Below are positions 22,473-30,857 of a stretch of DNA of 51,167 nucleotides, piece by piece; position 1 is the first letter of the stretch, and every line of letters starts with the position of its first letter. The position numbers and the translations under genes were made by a program. The notes below the pieces were generated by a model. The model searched no databases and was not told where the DNA came from. It was given only the letters and a program-made list of their open reading frames with translations. The stretch is taken from positions 1 through 51,167 of IMG/VR virus record IMGVR_UViG_3300048838_000881. The stretch is one strand, 5' to 3'. The stretch comes from a virus.

Positions 22473-22625
22473 TGTTGAGTTACTTTTTCTAGCTCCTTCC
22501 TAAGGCCTAACCCTGCACACCCTGCACACCCGCACAACACCCTGTAATCATTAGGGTTGCAAAAAAACAACCCTGCACATAGAAATAACGCTTTGCAAAT
22601 CTAAAAATCTGTGAACGAGATTTTC

Positions 22626-22769
22626 ATGGTTTTCGCGGCGAGCGTGAAAATCGTTTTTGATAGCGATCAATATGTGCTCAAAAAAGATCTTAAATGTGCT
22701 CAGCGTATTCGCGAAGGCTCCGAGATTTCTACTTGTGCAATGTTCGACAAAATGAGAAGCTGCCAATAG
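22626..22769 (+). CDS. Possible small protein (47 aa) beyond the origin
   Basis: ATG 22626 to TAG 22769 gives a 47-residue frame (MVFAASVKIVFDSDQY and on) with three cysteines. The ribosome-binding site is weak. The region from 22580 to 22796 holds no better gene; an opposing frame is also open here. Listed as a low-confidence candidate. Confidence 0.25.
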   Translation: MVFAASVKIVFDSDQYVLKKDLKCAQRIREGSEISTCAMFDKMRSCQ

Positions 22770-22796
22770 AATACCTGGCGAAAGGGGCGTACACCG

Positions 22797-23198
22797 ATGC
22801 TGGTGCAAGACACAATGACCCATACCGATATGACGGCGATGCTAAAAACGGCGCTCGTAGCGTGGGCTTCTAAATCACGCGGCTACGGCCCGTTATTCGC
22901 GAAGCTAAGCGCTGGGGCTCACGAGATCATGGCGCGCGCTCTAAGCGAAATGCGCGTGCTTAAGCCGGGCATGTTTGATTGGTGGTGGGCGAACGAGCAT
23001 ATGCGCTTCGCCGGTACGTGCTCGCAGCGCGAGCTAACCCTGGTGCATGAGATTATGTATTATTTTTTGACGGACCTAGCGAGGGGACGACTTGAAGCAA
23101 AAGAAGACGCCGATAAAGCAGGAAAAGCGGATGGCATTTCGGGGAAGCCAAAAACTTCAGACGGACATAAGGCTAGCAGCAAAAAGTCTCGGTCTTAG
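22797..23198 (+). CDS. Hypothetical protein preceding the terminase genes (133 aa)
   Basis: Starts at ATG 22797 after AAAGGGG; an internal ATG at 22815 is an alternative. The first ~95 residues are helical with several tryptophans (MFDWWWANEHMRF), and the last ~35 are a lysine-, glycine- and serine-rich disordered tail. Its place at the start of the late region, ahead of the small terminase, is where phages often keep an HNH endonuclease or a regulator, but no such motif is visible. Its end overlaps the next small gene. Confidence 0.6.
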   Translation: MLVQDTMTHTDMTAMLKTALVAWASKSRGYGPLFAKLSAGAHEIMARALSEMRVLKPGMFDWWWANEHMRFAGTCSQRELTLVHEIMYYFLTDLARGRLEAKEDADKAGKADGISGKPKTSDGHKASSKKSRS

Positions 23199-23268
23199 TT
23201 CGAGCGAGTTTCTGCGCAACGCTGCGAATCTTGCCGTCAAGAAAATAGATCGACTGTTTGGAGAATAA
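23092..23268 (+). CDS. Small ribbon-helix-helix-like protein (58 aa)
   Basis: TTG 23092 has GAGGGG six bases upstream and opens a 58-codon frame to TAA 23268; ATG 23131 is an alternative. The second half, LQTDIRLAAKSLGLSSSEFLRNAANLAVKKI, has the strand-helix-helix spacing of CopG/Arc proteins with a conserved SSSEFLR turn; the first part is very basic. It overlaps the end of the previous gene in another frame and stops directly before the next ATG. It could regulate the late genes. Confidence 0.5.
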   Translation: MKQKKTPIKQEKRMAFRGSQKLQTDIRLAAKSLGLSSSEFLRNAANLAVKKIDRLFGE

Positions 23269-23430
23269 ATGAACTACGTTGCCGTCTATTGCATTCTAAG
23301 TCTCATGCTTTTTTCGGTAGCAATTTTTAAGCTTCAGTATTCGCCCTGGTTTTTTCTGCTCATGATCACGCTCGATATTTTTTTCTTAAGCTATATGCGC
23401 GTGCAGCAAAAAACGATACTGCGGGAATAA
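23269..23430 (+). CDS. Small two-span membrane protein (53 aa)
   Basis: ATG 23269 directly follows the preceding stop. The product has two hydrophobic stretches (VAVYCILSLMLFSVAIF and WFFLLMITLDIFFLSY) joined by a short turn and ends in a basic tail. Small membrane proteins can sit between regulatory and terminase genes in phages. No family recognised. Confidence 0.5.
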   Translation: MNYVAVYCILSLMLFSVAIFKLQYSPWFFLLMITLDIFFLSYMRVQQKTILRE

Positions 23431-23436
23431 TGATAT

Positions 23437-23982
23437 ATGGCAAGCACAACACGCCGAAGAGCAACGAAAACAGCGACGGCGCCTGCGAAAAAGCGCGGCG
23501 CGGGAAGGCCGCCGGAATCAGCGCGCACGCTAAGTGAAGAAGAAATTAAGCAGGCCGCGAACCTCGCTGGCGTCGGATGTAGTCTTGATCAGATAGCAAA
23601 AATTCTGAGTATCGACCCTCGCACATTTGATAGAATACTCGATAAAAACCCTCATATAAATGACGCTATATCAAAAGGCCGCGAGCTTGCAGCGGGCAGT
23701 GTTATGGGCAAAGCTTATAACATGGCGATCTCCGGCGAGCACCCGGCAATGACTATTTTTTGGCTTAAAACACGCTGCCGCTGGAAGGAACCGCGCGACG
23801 AGAACGAGGGAATTTCGGTTCATAATATTCAAGTTACGCAACCCGCGATTGCCGCCGGTGCATCGTCCGGGCCTACGTATGTAGTAGAATTAAACGATAG
23901 CGGCAAGTTTAGAACCGCGCGCCCGCGTGAAGCTTCGAAATCATCCCCCCTGGTGATCGACGCGACGGCAAGCGATGAATGA
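23437..23982 (+). CDS. terS: Terminase small subunit
   Basis: A 181-residue DNA-recognition subunit of the packaging motor. After a lysine/arginine-rich N-terminus (AKKRGAGRPP) comes a helix-turn-helix (EEEIKQAANLAGVGCSLDQIAKILSIDPRTF), a short oligomerisation-like helix (AISKGRELAAGSVMGKAYNMA) and a WLKTRCRWKEP segment typical of many small terminases. The C-terminal ~60 residues are low-complexity. The gene overlaps the large subunit by four bases (ATGA), which supports the call. Confidence 0.85.
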   Translation: MASTTRRRATKTATAPAKKRGAGRPPESARTLSEEEIKQAANLAGVGCSLDQIAKILSIDPRTFDRILDKNPHINDAISKGRELAAGSVMGKAYNMAISGEHPAMTIFWLKTRCRWKEPRDENEGISVHNIQVTQPAIAAGASSGPTYVVELNDSGKFRTARPREASKSSPLVIDATASDE

Positions 23983-25397
23983 CACTTCTAACGCTACGGC
24001 TTCCTAGCCCTTACGAAGCTCAACGACCTTTTGTTTATTGGAATGAAGACAATCCGCAAGCGCAGGTGCTCGTCGCACCGTGTGCCGTGAAAGTCGGCAA
24101 GTCGTTGGGTTCAGCTATTTGGCTCGTAAAAGAAATGCTGGTGAACGACGGGAGCTACGGCGTGTGGATTGCGCCGACGTATCTGAAAGCAAAGATCGGG
24201 TATCGTTACTGTAAAGCGCTACTGCCCGATCATGAGAGTATTAAGTGTTTAGATGGGCTCCTAGAGATTCGCTTCGGCAATCGAAGCTACCTTAAATTCT
24301 TGCACGGTAAAGACGCTGAGACAACGGTCGAGGGCGAAGCCGTCGATCGCTTCGTGATTGACGAGAGTGGCAAGATTACGAAGCAGGTCTGGTACTCGCT
24401 GTTCACAACCATTACGCAAACGATGGGCCTCGGCATCATTACCGGCACGCCGCGTGGTTTCACCTGGTACTACGACCAGTATCGCAAAGCAAAAGCTGGC
24501 GATCCGTTCTACGTGTATACGAGCATCATGACCGAGCAAAGCCCGTTCGTGAATCCGAAGGCGATTGCGCAAGCTAAGCGCCTCTTGCCGAAAGCTTTAT
24601 TCGATCAATATTATCGTGCGATGTTCGTGAGCCTTTCGAGCGTCTTCGGCGACATCGGGTCGATGTTCGATGACGCGATAAAGGTCGAGCCCGGCGCCAA
24701 GTTCTGGGTGCACCCCGACGAAGCCGCGCGCACGCTTGAAACCGTCACCGGCTGGGACGTCGCCAAGCAGCGCGACTATTCGGTGTTCTACACCGTGAAC
24801 CTCCACGGCCAGCTCGTCGGCTATGCGCGCTTTACGCGCGTACCGTATGAAGCGCAGGTCGATCGGCTCAAAAATTATTTGCATCGCTATATGAAGGGCG
24901 AGCGCTATCTGCGCTACGATGCTACGGGCGTCGGCGGGGCCGTCGGCGAGATGCTCGTCGATAAGGATATCGACGCCACGATCACGCCTGTGATATTCTC
25001 GCAAAGGTCTAAGCAAGAAATGGTATCGCGCACGAGCGTGGCAATCGAAGCCGGATGGCATCGCGTGCCGCGCATCGAGCAGATCGAGCACGAGTTCGGC
25101 AGCTACGAGCTGACGGTCACGCGTTCGGGGCTCTTTAGTTATTCGGCTCCCGACGGCGAGCATGACGACGTGGTGAGCGCTGCCCTTTTGGCCATAAGCG
25201 GGGCACATAGTCTCAGCCAAACTGACGGCGCGGAAGATTTAGCTAATCGCTACTTGAGCGGCGAGCTTCCGGAAGAAGACGACGCCGACATCATGACGGA
25301 AGCCGCGAGCGAATTTGCAAGTGACCCTTTCTTTGACGACGGCGACGACGAGGACGGCTCGGAGCAAGACGACGAATTTGATTACCTAGAGGATTGA
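23979..25397 (+). CDS. terL: Terminase large subunit
   Basis: A 472-residue packaging ATPase-nuclease. The ATPase shows a Walker A-like VKVGKS (37-42, without the first glycine of the classic motif), Walker B FVIDES (125-130) and a coupling TGTPRG segment near residue 155. The RuvC-like nuclease begins at TGWDVAKQRDYS near 258 (first Asp) and ends with GEHDDVVSAAL near 395 (last acidic pair). The C-terminal 50 residues are extremely acidic. The small and large subunits overlap by four bases. Confidence 0.93.
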   Translation: MTLLTLRLPSPYEAQRPFVYWNEDNPQAQVLVAPCAVKVGKSLGSAIWLVKEMLVNDGSYGVWIAPTYLKAKIGYRYCKALLPDHESIKCLDGLLEIRFGNRSYLKFLHGKDAETTVEGEAVDRFVIDESGKITKQVWYSLFTTITQTMGLGIITGTPRGFTWYYDQYRKAKAGDPFYVYTSIMTEQSPFVNPKAIAQAKRLLPKALFDQYYRAMFVSLSSVFGDIGSMFDDAIKVEPGAKFWVHPDEAARTLETVTGWDVAKQRDYSVFYTVNLHGQLVGYARFTRVPYEAQVDRLKNYLHRYMKGERYLRYDATGVGGAVGEMLVDKDIDATITPVIFSQRSKQEMVSRTSVAIEAGWHRVPRIEQIEHEFGSYELTVTRSGLFSYSAPDGEHDDVVSAALLAISGAHSLSQTDGAEDLANRYLSGELPEEDDADIMTEAASEFASDPFFDDGDDEDGSEQDDEFDYLED

Positions 25398-25403
25398 TGC
25401 ATC

Positions 25404-27680
25404 ATGGGGCTTTTCACTAGAAAAAAAGAGACACCGTTAGAACTTCCGAACCCCACGCCGCAAGAGCTTCTAAGCATGGCCGAAGCGCTCATGGCGGGTG
25501 GCTTACCGCGAGCAATCGAAAGCTCAATCCAAAAGCAAATAGATGCGAGCCAATATTATCAAGCTTATGAATCCATGGACGACCAGGGCAATTATTTTGG
25601 CTCCGAGTTTAATATCCGTGCTACGGCAGGGCGCATCAAGGGCACCTATACGCGCGAACCGTGGATATTTACGGCAGCGACGCTTATCGCTAAGAGCATG
25701 GCGACCGTTCCGTTTAAGCTTCTAAACACGCAGACGAACGAATATGAGACTGAGCACGTGCTCTTAAAGAAAGTTGAGCTTGGCAACCCGCTTGAAGATG
25801 CATACACGCTCAAGTGGAAAGGCTATCTCGATCTGGTGCTTGGCGGCAATTTTTTCCGTGCCTATGACGCAGCCTATAGCCAATCGGTGCATATACCCGT
25901 CGAGAACGTGAGTCTTAAGCTTGATGCACAGAAACGATATATTGAATCCGTTATCATCTATGACACGCAGCGCCCCGGCAACACGTCGACGGTAATCCCA
26001 TATAAGCAAGTCGTGCATTTTAAATACCCAAATCCGTTTAACGTTTACTACGGCCTAAGTCTTTTCGTAGCAGCGTCGCGCCCGCTTCTCTTAGATCGCT
26101 ATAAGAACGAATTTGAGATGGCTTTTTATCTGCGTGGCGCTACGAATAGCGGCGTTATTGAAACGACGGACGACATTAATAAGACGCGCATGGAGCGCCT
26201 TATGCGCACGTTCGAGGCCGTCTACACGGGCAAGCGCAACTGGTGGCGCACGATCTTTTTGCCGAAGGGTGCAAGCTGGAAATCAAGCGGTCTTAGCATG
26301 ACGGAAATGCAGCACCTTGAGGGTCTTCGCGAGAATCGGTTAACGATATTAGCTGTGCTCGGCATTCCGCCAAGCAAGGTCGGCATCGTGCAAGACGTCA
26401 ATAGATCGACGTCCGAGGACCAAGATAAAACGTTCTGGACGAATACGATTCAACCGCTTTGCGACTTCATTGCATCGGGCTGGAATAATTCGCATCTATT
26501 TCGCGTGGTTTATGGCGGAAAATATAAGCTTGAGCCAGATTATTCAGGAATTGAAGCGCTGCAGGGCAGTCTTCGCTCGAAGGGCGAGCAAGCGAAAGCC
26601 GTAGAGAGTTATCTTTTAATCGACGAAATCCGAGAAGACATTCTCGGCTATGATCCGTTGCCAGACGGGCGCGGCCAGTTTTTCGTTTCCGAGATAAAGC
26701 CTGCTGTCGAGCCGGGGGCAGATTTATTTGCGAACCTATCGACCGAGACAGTGACCGAAGCGGACCCCGTGCAAGAGATCGCAGCGTCGACGGACGTGCT
26801 TCTTTCTGATATCCCGGCAATAAAGTCGCAGGCAATTTTATCCCAGGAACGGATTGAGACGCGGCTAACGGATGATTATAAGCGCGGATACGATAATTAT
26901 CTCGACGCGCTTCTAAAATATGCAGCTTATGCGCTTACGAATCAGTTAGACGTAAAGCAATATATTCGCAGCAAAGAGCGCGACCTTGCGAAGATCTATA
27001 TTGACGAGGTAGGTGATACGCTTATAAAGGCGCTCGATCGTGGTGTGAGCTTTGCCATGGCGCAGTCGAAAGCAAGCTACGCGGCGCGCCGCGCGTTGAG
27101 CGGTACCGTACATAAGCAGCTAAAATTTTCAGCTACCGACCAGCAAGCGCTCGACGCACTTCGCGAAGAAACGGAAGACGGTCAGCGTCGGACGCTAACC
27201 GAGCGAGCGATTACGAACTTTCTAGGCTTTAACCAGACGCGAAGCGCCGAGGTTCTTGATCTTATAGCCGACGGCCTTGAAGACGGACGGACCCTGGCGC
27301 AGGTGGCCTCCGAAATTCGTCAGACCTACGGCGAAGCATATAAAGACCAAGCGTTCACGGTGGCGCGCACCGAGCTTTTAAGCGCCGTGAGCCAGGGCAT
27401 CAAGTGGAACCATGATCTTCTCGCCGAGGTTTTTTCGGACGTTAAAAAGCAGTGGATCCACGTCGGCGACGTAGGCTCGAACCCTGACGCACGCGAAGAG
27501 CATGCCGGTTTCGAGTCGCTTGGTCCGGTCGATAAGGATTATATCTACGGCGGCGAGCTAGAATATCCTCGTGACCCGCGCGCCTCGGCTGGGTCAGTTA
27601 TCAACTGTCGCTGTAGTCTTGTAAGCGTCGTGCCCGACGATGCGACGAGCAACGCAGAAGTGATACTAGACAGGCTCTAA
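25404..27680 (+). CDS. Portal protein fused to a MuF-type head morphogenesis domain
   Basis: A 758-residue protein. Residues ~40-460 are an HK97/SPP1-type portal: the first clip/stem region (YTREPWIFTAATLIAKSMATVPFKL), the long FYLRGATNSGVIET segment and LGIPPSKVGI near 310 are typical. Residues ~560-750 look like a phage MuF domain: VARTELLSAVSQG, a KQWIHVGD segment and the CRCSLVSV end. In most phages the portal and MuF proteins are separate genes; here they form one chain. The portal ring is the channel and nucleation point of the capsid, and MuF-type proteins are minor head proteins near it. Confidence 0.85.
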   Translation: MGLFTRKKETPLELPNPTPQELLSMAEALMAGGLPRAIESSIQKQIDASQYYQAYESMDDQGNYFGSEFNIRATAGRIKGTYTREPWIFTAATLIAKSMATVPFKLLNTQTNEYETEHVLLKKVELGNPLEDAYTLKWKGYLDLVLGGNFFRAYDAAYSQSVHIPVENVSLKLDAQKRYIESVIIYDTQRPGNTSTVIPYKQVVHFKYPNPFNVYYGLSLFVAASRPLLLDRYKNEFEMAFYLRGATNSGVIETTDDINKTRMERLMRTFEAVYTGKRNWWRTIFLPKGASWKSSGLSMTEMQHLEGLRENRLTILAVLGIPPSKVGIVQDVNRSTSEDQDKTFWTNTIQPLCDFIASGWNNSHLFRVVYGGKYKLEPDYSGIEALQGSLRSKGEQAKAVESYLLIDEIREDILGYDPLPDGRGQFFVSEIKPAVEPGADLFANLSTETVTEADPVQEIAASTDVLLSDIPAIKSQAILSQERIETRLTDDYKRGYDNYLDALLKYAAYALTNQLDVKQYIRSKERDLAKIYIDEVGDTLIKALDRGVSFAMAQSKASYAARRALSGTVHKQLKFSATDQQALDALREETEDGQRRTLTERAITNFLGFNQTRSAEVLDLIADGLEDGRTLAQVASEIRQTYGEAYKDQAFTVARTELLSAVSQGIKWNHDLLAEVFSDVKKQWIHVGDVGSNPDAREEHAGFESLGPVDKDYIYGGELEYPRDPRASAGSVINCRCSLVSVVPDDATSNAEVILDRL

Positions 27681-27696
27681 GTTTCCTGCTTATAAT
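27667..27696 (+). promoter_or_regulatory. Candidate promoter for protease and capsid genes
   Basis: TAGACA (27667-27672), an 18-bp spacer and TATAAT (27691-27696) resemble a sigma-70 promoter. It spans the end of the portal gene and lies 25 bp before the protease start. A separate promoter would raise capsid protein output. Confidence 0.4.
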
Positions 27697-27720
27697 TCAT
27701 TATCTATAAAAGGCAAATAA

Positions 27721-28935
27721 ATGAAGAAATCTATCCGGCTAGCCCCCGGTTTCTCGTCGGCTAAATATTTTGATTTTGCGTCCCCCGGACGATGGACGAA
27801 ATTGCACGACGGTACGTATTCGCTAGCGTCGCCCGATCTTGATAAAGATCGGCTCTTTGCGTTCGGCGAAATCAAAGTCGTCGGCGAAGAACGCGCCGTT
27901 AAAGACGGCAAACGGCTCTATATCGCTGGCGTTGCGAATGCGAATATCATTGATCGCATGTGCGAGGTGCTTGACCCCGTGGGCATTGAGCTTGAGAGTT
28001 TTTCAAAAAACAGCCAACTTCTCGCCCATCACAGCTACTATCATCCGATCGGTCAGGTCGAAGATATTACCCCGGAAGACGACGGCGTTAAATTTAAGGC
28101 ATGGATAGGCGACCCCGAGAAGGCTGAGCTTACGCCCATGCAAAAAGAAATACGTTCGCTCGTGAGCCAGGGTATTTTGCGGACCGTGTCCGTCGGGTTT
28201 ATCCCGAAGAAGATTCGCCCGCCGTTGTTCGACGATCAGGGGAACATGACGGAACCCATGGTAATAGAGCGCTGGGAGCTTTTAGAGCTTTCCGTCGTCG
28301 CCGTGCCGTGCAACCAGGGCAGTACGTTTGAAACGTTAGATGCGCAAAAAGCTAGCCAAGAAAAAAAGCTTAGTGTAGCATTGAAGCAATCTAAAGGACT
28401 CAACGAAGACGTACTGGACGAACTTGAAGCGGCGGGGCTTGAAATCCAATCGCTTATATTCAGCAAAGACACGTTCTCCGAGCAAGACGCTAAGGACTGG
28501 GCCGAGGCTCATGGGTTTAGCGCTGCTAGCGTTGACGAGACGGAAGACAGCTACCGCCTGCGCCAACAAGAGCCCGAGCTGTTTGAAGAAGATAGCTTAA
28601 AAACAATTGACCTAACCGAAGGGGTGCAAGCAGTGATAGGCAAGAAAAAAGACGCCGAAGGCAAAGAAGCGACCGACACGAAAGAAGATCAATATAAGAC
28701 CGAGTTGATGACCCTCATAAAGGGCATGAACGAGCTATCAAAGCGCTCCGTCGAGCTTCTCGAAACCGTGCTTGCTAAGCTAGAAGAAAAGCCCGTCGAA
28801 GAAGTCGAGGAAGAAGAAAAACCAGCTGCCGAAGAAACTGAAGAAGAAAAGGGCATTGATGCACGCATCACGAAGCTCGAAGAACTGGTCGGCAAAGTCG
28901 TAAAATCAATTGAAGTGATCGCGGCGAAAAAATAA
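27721..28935 (+). CDS. Prohead protease (S78, HK97 gp4-like) with scaffold-like C-terminus
   Basis: A 404-residue protein. The protease domain (residues ~45-200) has LAHHSYYHPIG near 101-111 with the catalytic His and RTVSVGFIPK near 154-163 with the nucleophile Ser157, as in HK97 prohead proteases. After about residue 210 the chain becomes highly charged and helical, with long E/K-rich segments and a glutamate run (VEEVEEEEKPAAEETEEEKG), like the delta-domain or scaffold of other phages. So one gene probably supplies both scaffold and maturation protease. Start ATG 27721 has AAAGG upstream. Confidence 0.85.
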   Translation: MKKSIRLAPGFSSAKYFDFASPGRWTKLHDGTYSLASPDLDKDRLFAFGEIKVVGEERAVKDGKRLYIAGVANANIIDRMCEVLDPVGIELESFSKNSQLLAHHSYYHPIGQVEDITPEDDGVKFKAWIGDPEKAELTPMQKEIRSLVSQGILRTVSVGFIPKKIRPPLFDDQGNMTEPMVIERWELLELSVVAVPCNQGSTFETLDAQKASQEKKLSVALKQSKGLNEDVLDELEAAGLEIQSLIFSKDTFSEQDAKDWAEAHGFSAASVDETEDSYRLRQQEPELFEEDSLKTIDLTEGVQAVIGKKKDAEGKEATDTKEDQYKTELMTLIKGMNELSKRSVELLETVLAKLEEKPVEEVEEEEKPAAEETEEEKGIDARITKLEELVGKVVKSIEVIAAKK

Positions 28936-28991
28936 TTTTTTATATCATTGTGCCTTGAATGGTAACGATAAAACACTAGGAGCTTTTTAAA

Positions 28992-30395
28992 ATGTCAAAG
29001 ACTGCAAAGACTACGGACGAGATTCTTGATAGCGTAATTCAAGGCAAAGAGAATAAGGGCGCGCTGGCTACGGGCGGCGCTCCAGCCGTTATCGGTCAGC
29101 CGATTTACGAGGGCGACCTTGAGTATGCAAAGATGGCGGGCGCTAAAGATATGGGCGCTTTGCTTGGACAAAAGATCAACGATAAATCCGACGGCGCAGC
29201 GATTCCTTTGAACTTCGGTTCAAAAGCTCAGTGCGGGCACATGCCGCACGACGTGCGCTTGAGACTTTTCAACTTGAAAAAAATGGTGAACAACGTCGAA
29301 TTGCAAGCCGCAATTAAATATCCGCACCAGCATATCACGGCGGATATGATGACCGAAACGCCAGCTTATAAGCACTTTTTAAAGCCTGCTTTGAAAGCGT
29401 ATAACATTACGGACTTCAGCAATTGGATTCCGACCGTTAACACTCGCTTTTATTTTGAAGAATACGAGTTGCCGTTCCTGTTAGCGAACGCTTTTGATCA
29501 AATGCCGATGGATTCCGCGACCGTCGAGGTCCCCGGAGATACTGGGCACCTTGAAGGCGTCGAAGAAACCGACAGCGCTGTGTTTACCGCACAGAGCACC
29601 ACGCAAGCGAACTACGCTGTTACCGCACGTAACAACGTCGTTCATACGCAAATTACTGAAGATTTGCTCAGCGATTCTAGCCCAGCTTATATTGATAAGC
29701 TTCGTCGCGACGTCGTCGCCGGTATCGTGCGCGCTTATGAGCGTTGCATCATAAACGGTGATATCACCGGCTCGCCACGCGGCGCATCGCACCAGGATAG
29801 CGACACGCAAGCCCTGGCGTTAAACGCCACGTTCGCAAAAGCGTTCAACGGCTTGCGCAAAAAAGCATTCGCAAACGATACGGCTCTCGGAGCTGGCACG
29901 ATCGTCTACGATCACAGCAACGACACCGCGTCGAAAGGCATGTTCGCTAAGCTTATGGAGCTTATGGGCAAATTTTCGTCCGAGAAAGATGATCTTATCT
30001 TCTTGGTGCCGTCCATCGTCGAGCATCAAGTCGTTACCGGCGCGATTCCGGAGCTTTTCACTGCGTTTGCATTCGGCGGCCTTGCCTCGAACGTGACCGG
30101 CCAAATGCCTCCGATCTTCGGCGTGCGCGGCATGACAAGCCAGTTCATGCGCGAAGATTTAAACGCAAGCGGCGTTTACGACGGTTCTGTAACCGACCGC
30201 ACAGCGGTTATTTTGTTCAAGAAGTCGCGCTTTTTAAACTTCGTTCGTCAAGCGATTCGCGTATGGGCAGCTCCAAGCTTGCCGTCTAGCGATATCATGC
30301 TTATGACAGCTAAGATGCGCCACGCTTGGAACGGCAACAACCAATCGGCGACCGAGAAATCAATCGTCATGGCGATCAACGTAGCTAAGAGCTAA
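28992..30395 (+). CDS. Major capsid protein (HK97 fold)
   Basis: A 467-residue protein after AGGAG nine bases upstream. Position directly after the protease, length, and a soluble alpha/beta sequence with features seen in HK97-type capsid proteins (SAVFTAQSTTQANYAVTARN and the later IRVWAAPSLPSSDIMLMTAK) support the call. The first ~100 residues are polar and could be a delta-domain removed by the protease. A strong terminator follows, which would sharply limit transcription of the downstream genes compared with the capsid gene. Confidence 0.85.
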   Translation: MSKTAKTTDEILDSVIQGKENKGALATGGAPAVIGQPIYEGDLEYAKMAGAKDMGALLGQKINDKSDGAAIPLNFGSKAQCGHMPHDVRLRLFNLKKMVNNVELQAAIKYPHQHITADMMTETPAYKHFLKPALKAYNITDFSNWIPTVNTRFYFEEYELPFLLANAFDQMPMDSATVEVPGDTGHLEGVEETDSAVFTAQSTTQANYAVTARNNVVHTQITEDLLSDSSPAYIDKLRRDVVAGIVRAYERCIINGDITGSPRGASHQDSDTQALALNATFAKAFNGLRKKAFANDTALGAGTIVYDHSNDTASKGMFAKLMELMGKFSSEKDDLIFLVPSIVEHQVVTGAIPELFTAFAFGGLASNVTGQMPPIFGVRGMTSQFMREDLNASGVYDGSVTDRTAVILFKKSRFLNFVRQAIRVWAAPSLPSSDIMLMTAKMRHAWNGNNQSATEKSIVMAINVAKS

Positions 30396-30420
30396 CCTTT
30401 CGGGTGACTGCATATACATG

Positions 30421-30459
30421 AACCCCTGACCCTAGTAGTGTGGGGTCAGGGGTTTTTTC
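30421..30459 (+). terminator. Rho-independent terminator after the capsid gene
   Basis: AACCCCTGACCC (30421-30432) pairs with GGGTCAGGGGTT (30443-30454) around a ten-base loop, followed by TTTTCT. The stem is perfect over 12 base pairs. Confidence 0.9.
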
Positions 30460-30494
30460 TTTCACGTAGCTAGATATATAAAGAGGGGCGTCCC

Positions 30495-30851
30495 ATGAAG
30501 TGCGTTATACTAGAGGCTGGTGACCTGGGCGGCATGCCGCTCGTCGAGTGTGGGGGCGCGATGCTTAAGCGCGGCGATCGCATCGTCGTTTCTAAATCTA
30601 TGCTAGCAAGCCTTAAAAGCCAGTACGGCTCGAAGTTTAAAGAGATATCCGAGATCGAGAAAGAAAGTTTAAAGCAAGGTCGTTATGAGCTTGTCGTGCA
30701 TACGGGCTCGGCTCCCGTCGCGGAACTCGATAACGGCAAAGCCGTTGTCGACGCGGCACGCGTGCTATCTCCAGCAATGCCGGAGCCCGAGCTAGCGACG
30801 CCGTCCAGTGACAAATCTATGCAAAAGAAACAACGAGCACGCCGCAGGTAA
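30495..30851 (+). CDS. Hypothetical head-region protein (118 aa)
   Basis: Lies between the capsid terminator and the head-tail connector. The first half is compact alpha/beta (CVILEAGDLGGMPLVECGGAML), the last ~45 residues are proline-, alanine- and glutamate-rich and end in a basic KKQRARRR. Small proteins in this slot often decorate the head or act as linkers to the capsid hexamers, but no family is recognised. Confidence 0.6.
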   Translation: MKCVILEAGDLGGMPLVECGGAMLKRGDRIVVSKSMLASLKSQYGSKFKEISEIEKESLKQGRYELVVHTGSAPVAELDNGKAVVDAARVLSPAMPEPELATPSSDKSMQKKQRARRR

Positions 30852-30857
30852 TAAAAC

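Larger units (their letters stand above)
22285..22625. repeat. Iteron block, candidate replication origin
   Basis: Directly after the primase-helicase stop are four tandem 10-mers GTGCAGGGTT at 22291-22330 (the second is GTGCTGGATT), then two more at 22367-22375 and 22376-22385. On the far side of an AT-rich centre with a large hairpin, the same unit appears inverted (AACCCTGCAC) at 22509-22518, 22519-22527 (one base shorter) and 22569-22578. Phased repeats in both orientations around AT-rich DNA, next to the initiator gene, are typical of an origin. No coding frame here looks real. Confidence 0.65.

Noticed and set aside
22166-22570. Leftward 134-residue frame across the iteron region
   Set aside because: It overlaps the primase end and the repeats, has no ribosome-binding site, and its cysteine-rich content comes from the repeated GTGCAGGGTT words read on the other strand.
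22551-22823. Leftward 90-residue frame before the late genes
   Set aside because: No start signal and it runs against every neighbouring gene; it may only reflect a stop-poor stretch.
24597-25220. Leftward 207-residue frame inside the large terminase
   Set aside because: It is fully contained in a clearly coding gene with intact motifs, is rich in R and H, and lacks a ribosome-binding site.
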